64,000 nucleotides of DNA from Clavibacter michiganensis (GCA_002150995.1 MDHJ01000001.1:310001-374000); one strand, 5' to 3'. Numbered from the stretch's first letter, positions 43,225 through 52,424 are shown. Made by a program: numbers and translations. The notes: generated by a model from the letters alone, not told the origin.

Positions 43225-44102
43225 TGCACCACCTCCTGGAAGATCTCGCTGAGGGTCGGACGCCGGCGGGAGAAGCCCGTGACGGATCCGCGGGACACGG
43301 CCTCGGCGAGCACCCGCTGGCGGGCGTCGTCGTCGGCCTCGAAGAGCACGTAGCCGCCGTCGAACTCGACGACCTCGACGCCGGGCACGTCGCGCACCCA
43401 GCCGCCGTCGCCGTCGATGACGAGCTCCGTGAGGGGGCGGCTGTGCTGGTCGCGCAGCTCCTCGCGGTCGCCCGACGCGCGGATCCGGCCCTCGGCGATG
43501 ACGACCACGTCGTCGCAGAGGCGCTCCACGATGTCGAGCTGGTGCGAGCTGAAGAGCACGGGCACGCCCTGCGCGGCCCGCTCGGTGAGGACGCCGAGCA
43601 CCGTCTCGACGGCGATCGGGTCGAGTCCGGAGAACGGCTCGTCGAGCACCAGCACCTCGGGGTCGTGCACCAGGCTCGCGGCGATCTGCGCGCGCTGCTG
43701 GTTGCCGAGGGAGAGCGACTCGATCGCGTCGTTCCGGCGCTCGCCGAGGCTGAGCCGGTCGAGCAGGCGATCGGTGCTGGCGGTCGCGTCGGCGGCGCTC
43801 ATGCCGTGCAGGCGGCCGAGGTACACGATCTGCTCCTGCAGCTTCATCTTCGGGTACAGCCCGCGCTCCTCCGGCATGTAGCCGAAGGTGCGGCGGCTCG
43901 TGGTGCCGAGGTCGCGGCCGTCCAGCGACACGGTGCCGGAGTCGGCGGTGAGCACGCCGAGCATGATGCGCATGGTGGTGGTCTTGCCGGCGCCGTTGCC
44001 GCCGACGAACCCGGTCAGCCTCCCCGGCTTCACGGTGAAGGACACGTCGTCGAGGACGCGGCGGTCCCCGAACGATCGTGTGACGTTGTGGACTTCGAGC
44101 AC
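43221..44102 (-). CDS. ABC exporter ATP-binding protein, NatA-like
   Basis: A 293-residue ATPase: Walker A GGNGAGKTT near residue 35, a degenerate signature loop SLSLGNQQRAQIAASL, Walker B VLVLDEPFSGLDP and the switch histidine in LFSSHQLD. A C-terminal accessory domain follows. GTG 44102 (VLEVHNVTRSFG) was chosen because GAGGAGG lies six bases upstream; the frame is open to another GTG at 44144 without a ribosome binding site. Powers the ABC-2 permease next to it. Substrate unknown. Confidence 0.9.
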   Translation of the reverse strand: MLEVHNVTRSFGDRRVLDDVSFTVKPGRLTGFVGGNGAGKTTTMRIMLGVLTADSGTVSLDGRDLGTTSRRTFGYMPEERGLYPKMKLQEQIVYLGRLHGMSAADATASTDRLLDRLSLGERRNDAIESLSLGNQQRAQIAASLVHDPEVLVLDEPFSGLDPIAVETVLGVLTERAAQGVPVLFSSHQLDIVERLCDDVVVIAEGRIRASGDREELRDQHSRPLTELVIDGDGGWVRDVPGVEVVEFDGGYVLFEADDDARQRVLAEAVSRGSVTGFSRRRPTLSEIFQEVVQ

Positions 44103-44311
44103 GGAGGGCCTCCTCGGTGGGCGTGGGTGATCCGTGCTGCTCACGCTAGGAGGGGAGGGGCGCCGGGCGAGTCCGCCGTCCGGGGGAACCCCGTGGGGGA
44201 CGCGCCGGGCGGCTCCTCGGGGCCGTCCTCCCCAGGACGACGGCGACGCAGCCGCGCGCGGTGGGCTCGCGGCGACACGGATCCGGCGGTCGAACGGGGC
44301 ATCCTCCGGGC

Positions 44312-45373
44312 ATGACGACGACCAGGCCCCTCCCCGACGACTACGGAGAGGTGCTCGCGGAGCTGTCGGCGCATGTGCGGAGGGCGCGAGGCCGGACGCA
44401 GCTCCGGGCCAACGTGGAGCTCGTCCAGCTCTACCACGCGATCGGCCGCACCCTGCTCGCGCGGCAGCGGACGGACGCCTGGGGATCGGGTGTCCTCGAC
44501 CGCGTCGCGCAGAACCTCCGGGCGGAGTTCCCGAGCATGACGGGGCTCTCGCGCACGAACCTCAAGTACATGCGCGCTTTCGCTCGCGCCTGGCCGCACG
44601 GTGAGGCGGGGCCAGAAGGTCAACGCGCTGTTGACCTTCTGCCGTGGGGTCACATCACGGTCCTGCTCGGCAAGCTCCCGGACGGGGAGGCACGCGACCG
44701 GTACGCGGCCGTCGCCGTGGCACAGGGGTGGTCTCGGAACGTGCTCGTGAACCGGATCATGAGCCGGTCCCTCGAGCGCACGGGAGCACCTCCATGCAAC
44801 TTCGACGCGCACCTGGCGCCCGAGGACTCCGATCTCGCACGTGAGCTCGGACGCGACCCCTATGTCTTCGACTTCCTGGAGGTCGGTGGGACGCTCAGCG
44901 AGCGTGCCATGGAGCAGGCTCTGATCGACCGCCTCGCGGACACCCTGCGTGAGCTCGGCTCGGGTTTCGCCTTCGTCGGCCGCCAGGTGCGCTTCACGGT
45001 CGACGACGCGGACGCGATCGTCGACCTGCTGTTCTTCCACGTCGAGCAGCTGCGGTACGTGGTGGTCGAGCTGAAGGTCGGAGCGTTCGAACCGGCGTTC
45101 ACCGGACAGCTCGGCTTCTACGTCGCCGTGGTCGACGACCGGCTCCGAAGGTCCGGACACCGGCCGACGGTGGGCATCCTCATCTGCGCGGGCCGCGGAG
45201 AGCAGGCCGTCCGCTATGCGCTCCGGTCGGCAGGATCTCCGATGGCGGTGTCGACCTACACCTACGGATCGTTGCCCGAGGACGAGCGGGACGCGCTGCC
45301 CGCGGAGGAGCGGATCATCGCCGCGGTGCGCTCCGCCCGGACGAGGGAGTCGGACGGGCGACTCGACGATTGA
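44312..45373 (+). CDS. DUF1016 (YhcG-type) PD-(D/E)XK nuclease family protein
   Basis: A 353-residue protein with the two usual parts. N-terminal helical DNA-binding region: YHAIGRTLLARQ, FPSMTGLSRTNLKYMRAFARAW and LPWGHITVLLGKL. C-terminal nuclease fold: AIVDLLFFH (Asp238), VVVELKVG (Glu253, Lys255) and TGQLGFYVAVVD (Gln266). Homologues are often found near restriction-modification and mobile genes, but here it is alone. A perfect 12-bp inverted repeat lies inside the gene. Overlaps the next small ORF (TTGA). Likely a DNA-acting accessory gene; biological role unknown. Confidence 0.88.
   Translation: MTTTRPLPDDYGEVLAELSAHVRRARGRTQLRANVELVQLYHAIGRTLLARQRTDAWGSGVLDRVAQNLRAEFPSMTGLSRTNLKYMRAFARAWPHGEAGPEGQRAVDLLPWGHITVLLGKLPDGEARDRYAAVAVAQGWSRNVLVNRIMSRSLERTGAPPCNFDAHLAPEDSDLARELGRDPYVFDFLEVGGTLSERAMEQALIDRLADTLRELGSGFAFVGRQVRFTVDDADAIVDLLFFHVEQLRYVVVELKVGAFEPAFTGQLGFYVAVVDDRLRRSGHRPTVGILICAGRGEQAVRYALRSAGSPMAVSTYTYGSLPEDERDALPAEERIIAAVRSARTRESDGRLDD
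44613..44641. repeat. Perfect 12-bp inverted repeat inside the DUF1016 gene
   Basis: Arms CAGAAGGTCAAC and GTTGACCTTCTG flank a GCGCT loop. It codes for the stretch before LPWGH. The arms are richer in A+T than surrounding coding DNA, so composition alone does not explain a perfect repeat. Confidence 0.85.
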
Positions 45374-45585
45374 GACGCGGAGGTCGGCTCCGCCTAGGCG
45401 ACCGCCTACGCGCGGGCGATCCTCCCGGGATGCCGCCGGCCGGTCGCTCCGCCCCCGTGCCGCACCGGCTGCGCGAGCAGGGGTACACGCTGGGAGCCGC
45501 TGCCGCCGCCTTCTCCATCTCGTACCAGCGCGCCCAGCAGCTCGCCGCGGAGGCGGGCGGCGGAGGCCGCCGCATCGCCTCCTAG
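45370..45585 (+). CDS. Possible small HTH-like protein coupled to DUF1016 nuclease
   Basis: A 71-codon frame from TTG 45370, overlapping the nuclease stop. A shorter version starts at ATG 45430 (MPPAGRSAPVPHRLREQGY). The C-terminal half LREQGYTLGAAAAAFSISYQRAQQLAAEAGG resembles a helix-turn-helix as found at the end of small antitoxin-like proteins. Neither start has a good ribosome binding site. It could be an antitoxin-like remnant; tentative. Confidence 0.4.
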   Translation: MRRGGRLRLGDRLRAGDPPGMPPAGRSAPVPHRLREQGYTLGAAAAAFSISYQRAQQLAAEAGGGGRRIAS

Positions 45586-45695
45586 CGAGGGATCCGACAC
45601 GACCCCTCCTGTGACGGGGCCCGTGGTGCGGGCGATCGGGGCTGGGTGGGCGGGGCATGCGGCGCCGCGTTCGTCGACTCGGCCTCGGCGCCCGC

Positions 45696-46586
45696 CTACG
45701 AGTAGGCGGCGGCGCCCGGGCCCGTGACGCCCGGCCGCACCGCGAACAGCATCCCCGCGCGCGGGTGGCGCTCCGAGTCCTCCGCCGAGTAGCCCTCCTG
45801 GGAGGTCGTGATCACGAGCACGTCGCGGTCGGGACCGACGAAGGCGCAGCTGGAGACCTGGGGTGCGTCCACGCGCACCGATCCGACGTGCTCGCCGGTC
45901 GGGGAGTAGCGGCGCACCTCGCCGCCGCCCCAGAGTGCGACCCACAGGAAGCCCTCGTCGTCGACGCACATGCCGTCCGGGTGGCCGTCGGCGGGGTCGA
46001 TCTCGACCACCACCTCGGGATCCGCGAGGCCGCCCTCGTCGGTCACGCGGAAGCGGCGCACCTGCTGCGTGGTGGTGTCGATGTAGAGCATCTGCGACCC
46101 GTCGGCCGAGAAGGCCGTGCCGTTCGAGATGGTGACGCCCTCGAGCACGGTCGTCGCGACGCCCCGGTCGAGGAGGTACAGCGCGCCCGCGCCGGGCGTC
46201 TTGTCGAAGGCCATGGACCCGGCCCAGAGGCGGCCGCGCGGATCCACCTCGCCGTCGTTCATGCGGCGGCGGATGCCATCGGCCGGGAGGACGTCCGCCA
46301 TCGGGATCAGCTCGCCGTCCGCCGCGAGGCGGACGAAGCCGTCGCGAGCTGCGAGCACGTGGCCGCCGTCCGCGTGCCGGACGACCGCTCCCAGGGGGCC
46401 GCCGACCTGCGTCTCCGTGACCGGACCCACCGTGAGGGAGACCGGATCGAGCGCGGCCTCGCGCAGGATCCCGAGGTACTGGTCCGCCCACAGCAGCGTC
46501 CCGCGCGCCGGATCCCAGAGCGGCGCCTCCGCATGCTCGGAGCGGACGGCATCGAGCGGCTGCGCCTCCCAGACGGTGACGGTCAT
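45696..46586 (-). CDS. SMP-30/gluconolactonase family protein
   Basis: A 296-residue six-bladed beta-propeller: AEAPLWDPARGTLLWADQ (metal-binding Glu), MNDGEVDPRGRLWAGSM, GVTISNGTAFSADGSQMLYIDT and GHPDGMCVDDEGFLWVALWGGGEV with the conserved Asn and Asp metal ligands. Such enzymes hydrolyse sugar lactones with Ca2+ or Zn2+. ATGA overlap with the upstream SDR: dehydrogenase then lactonase, a sugar-oxidation pair. Confidence 0.92.
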   Translation of the reverse strand: MTVTVWEAQPLDAVRSEHAEAPLWDPARGTLLWADQYLGILREAALDPVSLTVGPVTETQVGGPLGAVVRHADGGHVLAARDGFVRLAADGELIPMADVLPADGIRRRMNDGEVDPRGRLWAGSMAFDKTPGAGALYLLDRGVATTVLEGVTISNGTAFSADGSQMLYIDTTTQQVRRFRVTDEGGLADPEVVVEIDPADGHPDGMCVDDEGFLWVALWGGGEVRRYSPTGEHVGSVRVDAPQVSSCAFVGPDRDVLVITTSQEGYSAEDSERHPRAGMLFAVRPGVTGPGAAAYS

Positions 46587-47413
46587 CGGGTGCCGCCCGC
46601 GGCCGGGCCGGGCGTGCCGGTCGCGACGCCCTCGCGCGGCCCGCGCACGGGTGCCCCCTCGCCCTCGTAGGCGCGCTGCGGCATCTGCGTGGCGAGCTTG
46701 CCGCCGCTCACGTCCACGAGGGTGCCCGTGATGTAGCCGGCCCGGTCGCTCGCGAGGAACACCAGCAGGTCGGCCACGTCGTCGGGCCGCTCCCACCGGC
46801 GGATGCTGAGGGTGTCGAGCAGGCGGTCCTGCGCGGGCTCCGGCATCTCGGCGAAGCCGTTCATGGCCGTCGGGATCATGCCGGGCGCGTACGCGTTGAC
46901 GGTGATGCCCCACGGCCCCAGCTCGCTCGCGAGCACGCGCGTGAACTGCACGACCGCGGCCTTCGACGCGCCGTACGCGGCCGCGCCGACGCTCGGGACG
47001 ACGGCCGCGAACGACGCCGCGTTGATGATGCGCCCGCCTCCCGCCGCCTTCATGGCCGGGATGACGGCCTGCGAGAGCAGGAACACCCCGCCCACGTTCA
47101 CGTCGAACGCGGCCTGCCAGCGCGCCGGCTCCAGCGTCTCGACCCGCCCCTCGACGTTGATGCCCGCGTTGTTGACGAGCACGTCGATGCGGCCCGCGGC
47201 CTCGAGCACCTCGGCGACCGCCGCCTGCACGGATGCCGGGTCGGTGACGTCGGCGACGATCCCCGTGAGCCCGTCGGGGAGCTCGCCCCCGAAGCGGAGG
47301 TCGAGGCCGAAGACCCGGCACCCCTCGGCCAGGAAGCGCTCCGCGAGCGCGCGGCCGATGCCCTGCGCGGCACCGGAGACGACGACGACCCTGTCGTGGA
47401 GGTCGATGAGCAT
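46583..47413 (-). CDS. SDR family oxidoreductase (sugar dehydrogenase type)
   Basis: A 276-residue classical SDR: SGAAQGIGRALAERF, NNAGINVEG, catalytic Ser in NAASFAAVVP, YGASKAA, and PGMIPTAMNGF. The C-terminus has a 30-residue extension after DVSGGKLATQMPQRAYEG. In an operon with the lactonase; probably oxidises an aldose to its lactone. ATG 47413 with GGGGAA upstream. Divergent from another SDR gene 52 bases away. Confidence 0.88.
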   Translation of the reverse strand: MLIDLHDRVVVVSGAAQGIGRALAERFLAEGCRVFGLDLRFGGELPDGLTGIVADVTDPASVQAAVAEVLEAAGRIDVLVNNAGINVEGRVETLEPARWQAAFDVNVGGVFLLSQAVIPAMKAAGGGRIINAASFAAVVPSVGAAAYGASKAAVVQFTRVLASELGPWGITVNAYAPGMIPTAMNGFAEMPEPAQDRLLDTLSIRRWERPDDVADLLVFLASDRAGYITGTLVDVSGGKLATQMPQRAYEGEGAPVRGPREGVATGTPGPAAGGTR

Positions 47414-47465
47414 GCGTGTTCCCCACAGTCCTAATAGCGTTTCCCTCAACGTAGGGGAGACCGCC

Positions 47466-48248
47466 ATGTCCGGAGCACGGATGAACGACCAGCACGACCA
47501 CCGCGACGTCGATGCATCGGGGGAGGGGGCGGGCGGCCCGCGGACCCTGTGGGTGAGCGGCGCGGGATCCGGCGTCGGCCGCGCCACCGCCGTCGCCGCG
47601 GCCCGCGACGGCTGGCACCTGGTGCTCTCGGGCCGCCGCCTCGAAGCGCTCGAGGAGACGCGGGCGCTCGTCGACGACCTCGGGTCCACCGCGGTCGTCG
47701 CCCCGCTCGACGTCACCGACGACGCCGCGCTCGCTGCCGTGGTCGCGGGCCTCGACCGGCTCGACGGCGTCGTCGTGGCGGCCGGCCTCAACGCCCCGCG
47801 CCGGTCGTGGGCCGACCAGGACCTCGTCGACTTCGACCGCATCGTCGCGACCAACCTCACCGGACCCGCGCACCAGGTCGCCGCCGCGCTGCCGCTCCTG
47901 CGCGCGTCCGGCGGCACGGTCGTGCTCGTCTCCTCGTACGCAGCGTGGACGCACTCCCCGGGCGCCGGGGTCGCCTACAGCGCCTCGAAGACGGCGCTCT
48001 CGACCCTCGTGCGCGACCTCAACGGGCAGGAGGCGGGCGCGGGGATCCGGGCCACGCACCTCTGCCCGGGCACCATCGACAGCGACTTCCTGGCGCTCCG
48101 CCCCACGGTGCCGGACGCCGCCGAGCGCGCCGCGATGCTCGCGCCCGACGACGTGGCCCGCGCGGCGATGTTCGTGCTCGCGTCGCCGCCGCACGTGCGG
48201 ATCGACGAGCTGGTGCTCTCCCCGATGTCGCAGCGCGGCGGCTTCTGA
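47466..48248 (+). CDS. SDR family oxidoreductase
   Basis: A 260-residue SDR after an acidic/His-rich N-terminal stretch (MNDQHDHRDVDASGEGAGG). Nucleotide loop SGAGSGVGRATAVAAARDGW, VVVAAGLNAPRR in place of NNAG, catalytic YSASKTAL and HLCPGTIDSDF. The AAGLN replacement is a common variant. Strong GGGGAG ribosome binding site. Divergent from the SDR-lactonase operon and followed by an MFS gene; likely the same pathway. Confidence 0.87.
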   Translation: MSGARMNDQHDHRDVDASGEGAGGPRTLWVSGAGSGVGRATAVAAARDGWHLVLSGRRLEALEETRALVDDLGSTAVVAPLDVTDDAALAAVVAGLDRLDGVVVAAGLNAPRRSWADQDLVDFDRIVATNLTGPAHQVAAALPLLRASGGTVVLVSSYAAWTHSPGAGVAYSASKTALSTLVRDLNGQEAGAGIRATHLCPGTIDSDFLALRPTVPDAAERAAMLAPDDVARAAMFVLASPPHVRIDELVLSPMSQRGGF

Positions 48249-48349
48249 GCGGCACCGGCACGCCGGATCCGCCCTCCCCCTAGTCGATCGTCTGGGAAGG
48301 GAGTTGAGTGGTCCTCCGTCACGCCGAGGTGACCCACAGGAGGCACAGC

Positions 48350-49770
48350 ATGAGCACGAGCGAGCGCACGCGCACCGACGGGGACGCCATGCGGCGCGGT
48401 CTCCTCTCCTTCATGGCGGCCCCGCCGCCCGCACCGAGGCTGGATGACGCCACCGTCGCGCGGCGCTACCCGCGGCTCCGCCTGCAGGTGTTCATGGGCA
48501 TCTTCATCGGCTACGCGGCCTACTACCTCATCCGCAACAACGTGCCCCTGGTGGCGACGATCCTCCGCGACGAGAACGGCTTCAGCGCCCTCGGCCTCGG
48601 GATCCTCACCAACGGCGTGCTGCTCGCGTACGGCTTCAGCAAGTTCCTGAGCGCCATCGTCAGCGACCGCAGCAGCGCCCGCTGGTTCCTGCCCATCGGC
48701 CTGCTGCTGTCCGCGCTCGCGAACCTGGTGGTCGCGTTCGTGCCCGCCGTCGGGGCGTCGGTGGCGCTCTTCGCCGTCGTCATGATCGTGAACGGCTTCT
48801 TCCAGGGGATGGGCTGGCCGCCGTCCGGCCGCACCCTGGTGCACTGGTTCTCCACCTCGGAGCGCGGCGGGAAGACCGCCATCTGGAACGTCGCCCACAA
48901 CGTCGGCGGCGCCGGCGCGGGCGGCCTCGCGGGACTCGCGATCGCGACCTTCGGCACCTGGCAGAGCGCGTTCTGGTTCCCGGCGCTCGTCTGCATCGTC
49001 ATCGCGCTGATCGCCTTCGTGCTCCTCCGCGACACCCCGAGTCCGAGGGCCTGCCGCCCATCGAGGAGCACCGCCACGACCCCGCGCCCGTCGAGACCGA
49101 CGCGGCCGACGAGGGCGCGTCGACCTGGTCGACCATCCGCCGCTACGTCATCGGCAACCGCACCATGGTGAACCTCGCGCTCGCCAACGTCTTCGTCTAC
49201 ACGCTCCGCTACGGCGTGCTCGTCTGGGCGCCGATCTACCTGGCCGACGTGCGCGGCGCCAGCCTCGGCGAGGGCATCGCCGGGTTCTCGCTGTTCGAGC
49301 TCGCGGGCATCCCCGGCACGCTGCTCTGCGGATACATCAGCGACAAGGTGTTCCGGGGGCGGCGCTCGCCCACGGGGATCCTCTTCATGGCCGCGGTCGG
49401 CGTGGCCGTCGCCATCTACTGGCTCTCGCCCGCCGACGGCCCGCTCTGGGTCTCGCTCGCGGCCCTCGTGCTCATCGGCGGCCTCATCTACGGCCCGGTC
49501 ATGCTCATCGGCCTGCAGGCGCTGGACCTCAGCCCCCGCAGGGTCGCCGGCACCGCGGCCGGGTTCACGGGCCTGTTCGGCTACGTGCTCGGCGCGACGC
49601 TCGCCTCCACGGGCATCGGCGCGTCCGTGCACGCGTTCGGCTGGGACGTCACCTTCGTCCTGATCCTCGTGTGCGTGGCCCTCGCCATCGTCCTGCTGGC
49701 GATCGTCGGCAAGGACGAGTCGGCGCTGCGCCGCCGCCGCGAGGAGCGCGGGGACATCGCGGCCCGCTGA
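48350..49770 (+). pseudogene. MFS transporter, organophosphate:phosphate antiporter type, frameshifted
   Basis: The first frame (48350 to about 49035) encodes six helices with GYAAYYLIRNNVPLV, FSKFLSAIVSDRSSARWF and NGFFQGMGWPPSGRTLVHWFS, hallmarks of GlpT/UhpT-like (OPA) carriers. After LLRDTP the frame is lost; the expected loop (SEGLPPIEEHRHDPAP) and helices 7-12 continue one base out of phase to 49770. Adding one C in the run 49035-49038 restores 473 residues, the family length. AGGAGG ribosome binding site. May import a sugar-phosphate or phosphoglycerate-like acid for the neighbouring enzymes. Confidence 0.87.
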
Positions 49771-49792
49771 GGCCGCTGACGCCCGGTCGTCC

Positions 49793-49827
49793 GCCGGCCC
49801 GCCCGCCCGCTCGTCGGGCGGGCCGGC
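49793..49827. terminator. Bidirectional terminator-like hairpin
   Basis: 13-bp perfect arms (GCCGGCCCGCCCG and complement) around a 9-base loop, placed between the convergent MFS gene and the Gly-rich protein gene, ending four bases before the latter stop. Confidence 0.65.
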
Positions 49828-49830
49828 GTG

Positions 49831-50199
49831 TCAGTCGCCCCCGCCGCCACCGCCTCCGTCGGATCCACCGCCCCCGTCGGACCCGCCGCCGCCGGATCCG
49901 CCGTCCGACCCGCCGCCGCCGGATCCGCCGTCCGTCGGCCCGCCGTCCATCGGCCCGTGGTCCGTCGCAGGATCGGCGTGGCGTCCGTCGCGGTCTCCGG
50001 AGGGGGACCCGTCGGAGGTCGAGACGGCCGCGGCTCCGCCACCGTCGGCGGCAGCCGGATGACGGGATCGGCCGGTCGACCGGGTGGAGCCGGAGCCGGA
50101 GCCGGAGCCGGATCGCGCGCCGCGCCCGCGGAGGGGCAGCACGCCGAGGCCGAGGATCACGACGATGACCGCGACGATGATGACGGCGGAGGCGTCCAT
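49831..50199 (-). CDS. Single-pass membrane protein with Gly/Ser/Asp-rich tail
   Basis: A 122-residue protein: one N-terminal membrane helix (AVIIVAVIVVILGLGVLPL, residues 5-23), a Ser/Gly repeat, then a low-complexity tail of GGGGSDGG-type repeats ending in seven glycines and Asp. The start codon shares a base with the response regulator stop (TGATG), so it is the third gene of the two-component operon. Possibly a small accessory or target of the system. No family recognised. Confidence 0.65.
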   Translation of the reverse strand: MDASAVIIVAVIVVILGLGVLPLRGRGARSGSGSGSGSTRSTGRSRHPAAADGGGAAAVSTSDGSPSGDRDGRHADPATDHGPMDGGPTDGGSGGGGSDGGSGGGGSDGGGGSDGGGGGGGD

Positions 50200-50918
50200 C
50201 AGCTCGCGCCCGGCACCACGATGCCGCGCTCGTAGGCGAACACGACGGCCTGCACGCGGTCGCGCACGCCGAGCTTGAGCAGGAGGCGCGAGACGTGCGT
50301 CTTCACGGTGGCCTCCCCGAGGTAGAGCCGCTCGGCGATCTCCGCGTTGGCGAGGCCCTCGGCGAGGAGGCGGAGCACCTCCAGCTCGCGGTCGGTGAGG
50401 GTCGCCACGCGCGGGTCCGTGGGGATCACCGGCGCGGCCGACGGCGCGGCGTCTCCGGGGGCGTCGGCGCCGGATCCGCGGCCGAACCGCTCGATCACCC
50501 GGCGCGTGACGTCGGGGGAGAGCAGCGCGTCGCCGCGCGCGATCACGTGCACGGCCTCCACGAGCGACTCCGGCGACGCGCTCTTCAGCACGAACCCGCT
50601 CGCGCCCGCGTCGAGCGCGGTGAAGAGGTAGTCCTCGCGGTCGAAGGTGGTGAGCATGAGGACCCCGGCGGTGATCGCGGGGTCCTGCACGATGCGGCGC
50701 GTGGCCTCGAGCCCGTCGACGCGGGGCATCTGCACGTCCATGCAGATGACGTCCGGACGGAGCTCCCCGGCGAGGCGCACGCCCTCCTCGCCGTCGGCCG
50801 CCTCGCCGACCACCTCGATGCCGTCCTCGCTCTCGAGGATCACGCGGAAGCCCGCGCGCACGAGCGCCTGGTCGTCGACCAGCAGGACGCGGACGGGGGC
50901 GACGGTCTCGGCGGTCAT
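50199..50918 (-). CDS. NarL/LuxR-family response regulator
   Basis: A 239-residue regulator. The receiver domain (VRVLLVDDQALVRAGFRVILE) has acidic pair DD at 15-16, the phospho-Asp in DVICMDVQMPRVDG, and the conserved Thr and Lys in MLTTFD and GFVLKSASP. The C-terminal LuxR HTH reads LTDRELEVLRLLAEGLANAEIAERLYLGEATVKTHVSRLLLKLGVRDR. ATG overlaps the kinase stop (ATGA). Partner of the upstream kinase; likely controls envelope or transport genes. Confidence 0.93.
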   Translation of the reverse strand: MTAETVAPVRVLLVDDQALVRAGFRVILESEDGIEVVGEAADGEEGVRLAGELRPDVICMDVQMPRVDGLEATRRIVQDPAITAGVLMLTTFDREDYLFTALDAGASGFVLKSASPESLVEAVHVIARGDALLSPDVTRRVIERFGRGSGADAPGDAAPSAAPVIPTDPRVATLTDRELEVLRLLAEGLANAEIAERLYLGEATVKTHVSRLLLKLGVRDRVQAVVFAYERGIVVPGAS

Positions 50919-52353
50919 GCGCGGCTCTCCTCGGGTACGGGGACGGGGACGGGGACGGGGTCGGGTGCGGGTGCGGGTGCGGGCACGGGCGCGGGCTCGC
51001 CGCCGCGGATGCGGGCCGCGTCGGCAGGCTCGCGCGCACCAGGTAGCCGCCGCGGGCCTTCGGGCCGATCTCGATGGATCCGCCGACCGCGGCCACGCGC
51101 TCCCGCATGCCGCGCTGCCCGAGTCCGCCCGGACCCTTCCGTGCGGGCGCGGCGGCGCTCGACGTCGCGGCGCCCGCGGGCCCCGCATCGCTCACCTCCA
51201 CCTCGACGCGGTCGGCGAGGTACCGCAGGCGCAGGTCCACGCGCGCCCCCGTGCCCGCGTGCTTCCGCACGTTCGTGAGCGACTCCTGCGCGACCCGGTA
51301 GACGATGAGGTCCACGGTCGGGGCCAGCGCCCGGGGCGTGCCGATGGTGTCGTACGCGACGCGCAGGCCGGCGCCGCACGCGTCCGCGACGAGGTCGTGC
51401 AGCTGGTCCACGCCGCGGGTCGACGCGGTCCGCGTCTGGTCGCCGTCCACGCCGCCGTCGCCCGACCCGGTTCCGTCCTCCTCCTGGCGGAGCGCGACGA
51501 GCATCCGGTGCAGCTCCTCGATGGCGCTGCGCGCGTTGTCCTCGACGATGCCGAGCGATGCGGCGGCCGTGTCGGCGTCCCGCGCGAGGACGCGCCGGGC
51601 CGCGCCCGCATGCACCCCCATGACGGAGACGTGGTGCGCGACGACGTCGTGCAGCTCACGGGCGATGCGCACGCGCTCGAGCGTGACCGCCTGCTCGGCG
51701 ACGCGCTCCCGCTCGCGGGCCAGCTCCTCGGTGCGCGTCTCGAGCGCGCACCGGTCGCGCGCGGAGGCCCACGCGCGGTCGCCGAAGTACCAGGCGCCGC
51801 CGAAGTAGAGGAGGTTCGTGATGATCGAGACGAGCCCGGCCGCGACCGGCGCGGGCACCCACGCGTCGTCCGGTGCGGACGCGAAGCTGGAGCCCGAGAG
51901 CGAGAAGTACCCGGACGTCTGCAGCAGCGCCGCGAAGAGCCAGGCGAACATGCCGACCACGACGATCCCGCGCACGACGTTGGCGCGCAGCCGGTTCCGC
52001 CCCCACGCGCCGAGCGAGTACATGGCGATGAACATCGCGATGTTGGAGAAGAGCACCTCGGGCACGAACTGGTAGGCCCCGACGATGAAGGTCGCGCCGA
52101 CCACCAGGGTCACGGCCTCCGGCTGCAGGCGGCGGAAGGCGAGCGTGCCGGTCATGAGCAGGATCCACGCGCCGATGACCCACAGCGGCGGGCGCGACGG
52201 GTACATGCCGATCGCGTAGTAGAGCATGCAGCTCCCCGTGGTGCACACGAGCATCACGAGGGCGAGCATCAGGTCGAAGCGGAGGCCGGCGCGGTCGGGG
52301 CGCGGGCGCACCCAGAAGCGGTCGACGCTGTCGGGGGCGGATGCGGCGCTCAT
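50915..52353 (-). pseudogene. Sensor histidine kinase (HisKA_3 type), frameshifted near its end
   Basis: Six or so N-terminal hydrophobic segments, a coiled region (RTEELARERERVAEQAVTLERVRIA), the phospho-acceptor ARELHDVVAHHVSVMG and an ATPase domain (VAQESLTNVRKHAG, GLGQRGMRERVAAVGGSIEIG). After GGYLVRASLP the frame runs on without stop over the regulator gene; adding one G near 51023 gives a proline-valine-rich tail ending at 50915 with an ATGA overlap to the regulator. Repaired length 479. A NarX/LiaS-type kinase sensing an envelope signal. Confidence 0.85.
50937..50990. repeat. G-rich hexamer repeats in the kinase tail
   Basis: Successive GGGGAC and GGGTGC hexamers (upper strand) encode the PVPVPAPAPA-type end of the kinase. 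Eight or more G-runs of three or four could form a G-quadruplex, and the repeats may be unstable. Confidence 0.7.
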
Positions 52354-52424
52354 CCGCCCACGGTATCGACGCGGTCGGGCACGCCGCATCCGTCGGATGA
52401 CGGAACGGGTGCGGCGGCAGCGCG

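Noticed and set aside
49831..52353. Giant kinase-regulator fusion protein read as one frame
   Set aside because: The long open frame runs over the regulator in a wrong phase; the regulator has its own frame and start, and the kinase tail is explained by a one-base loss.
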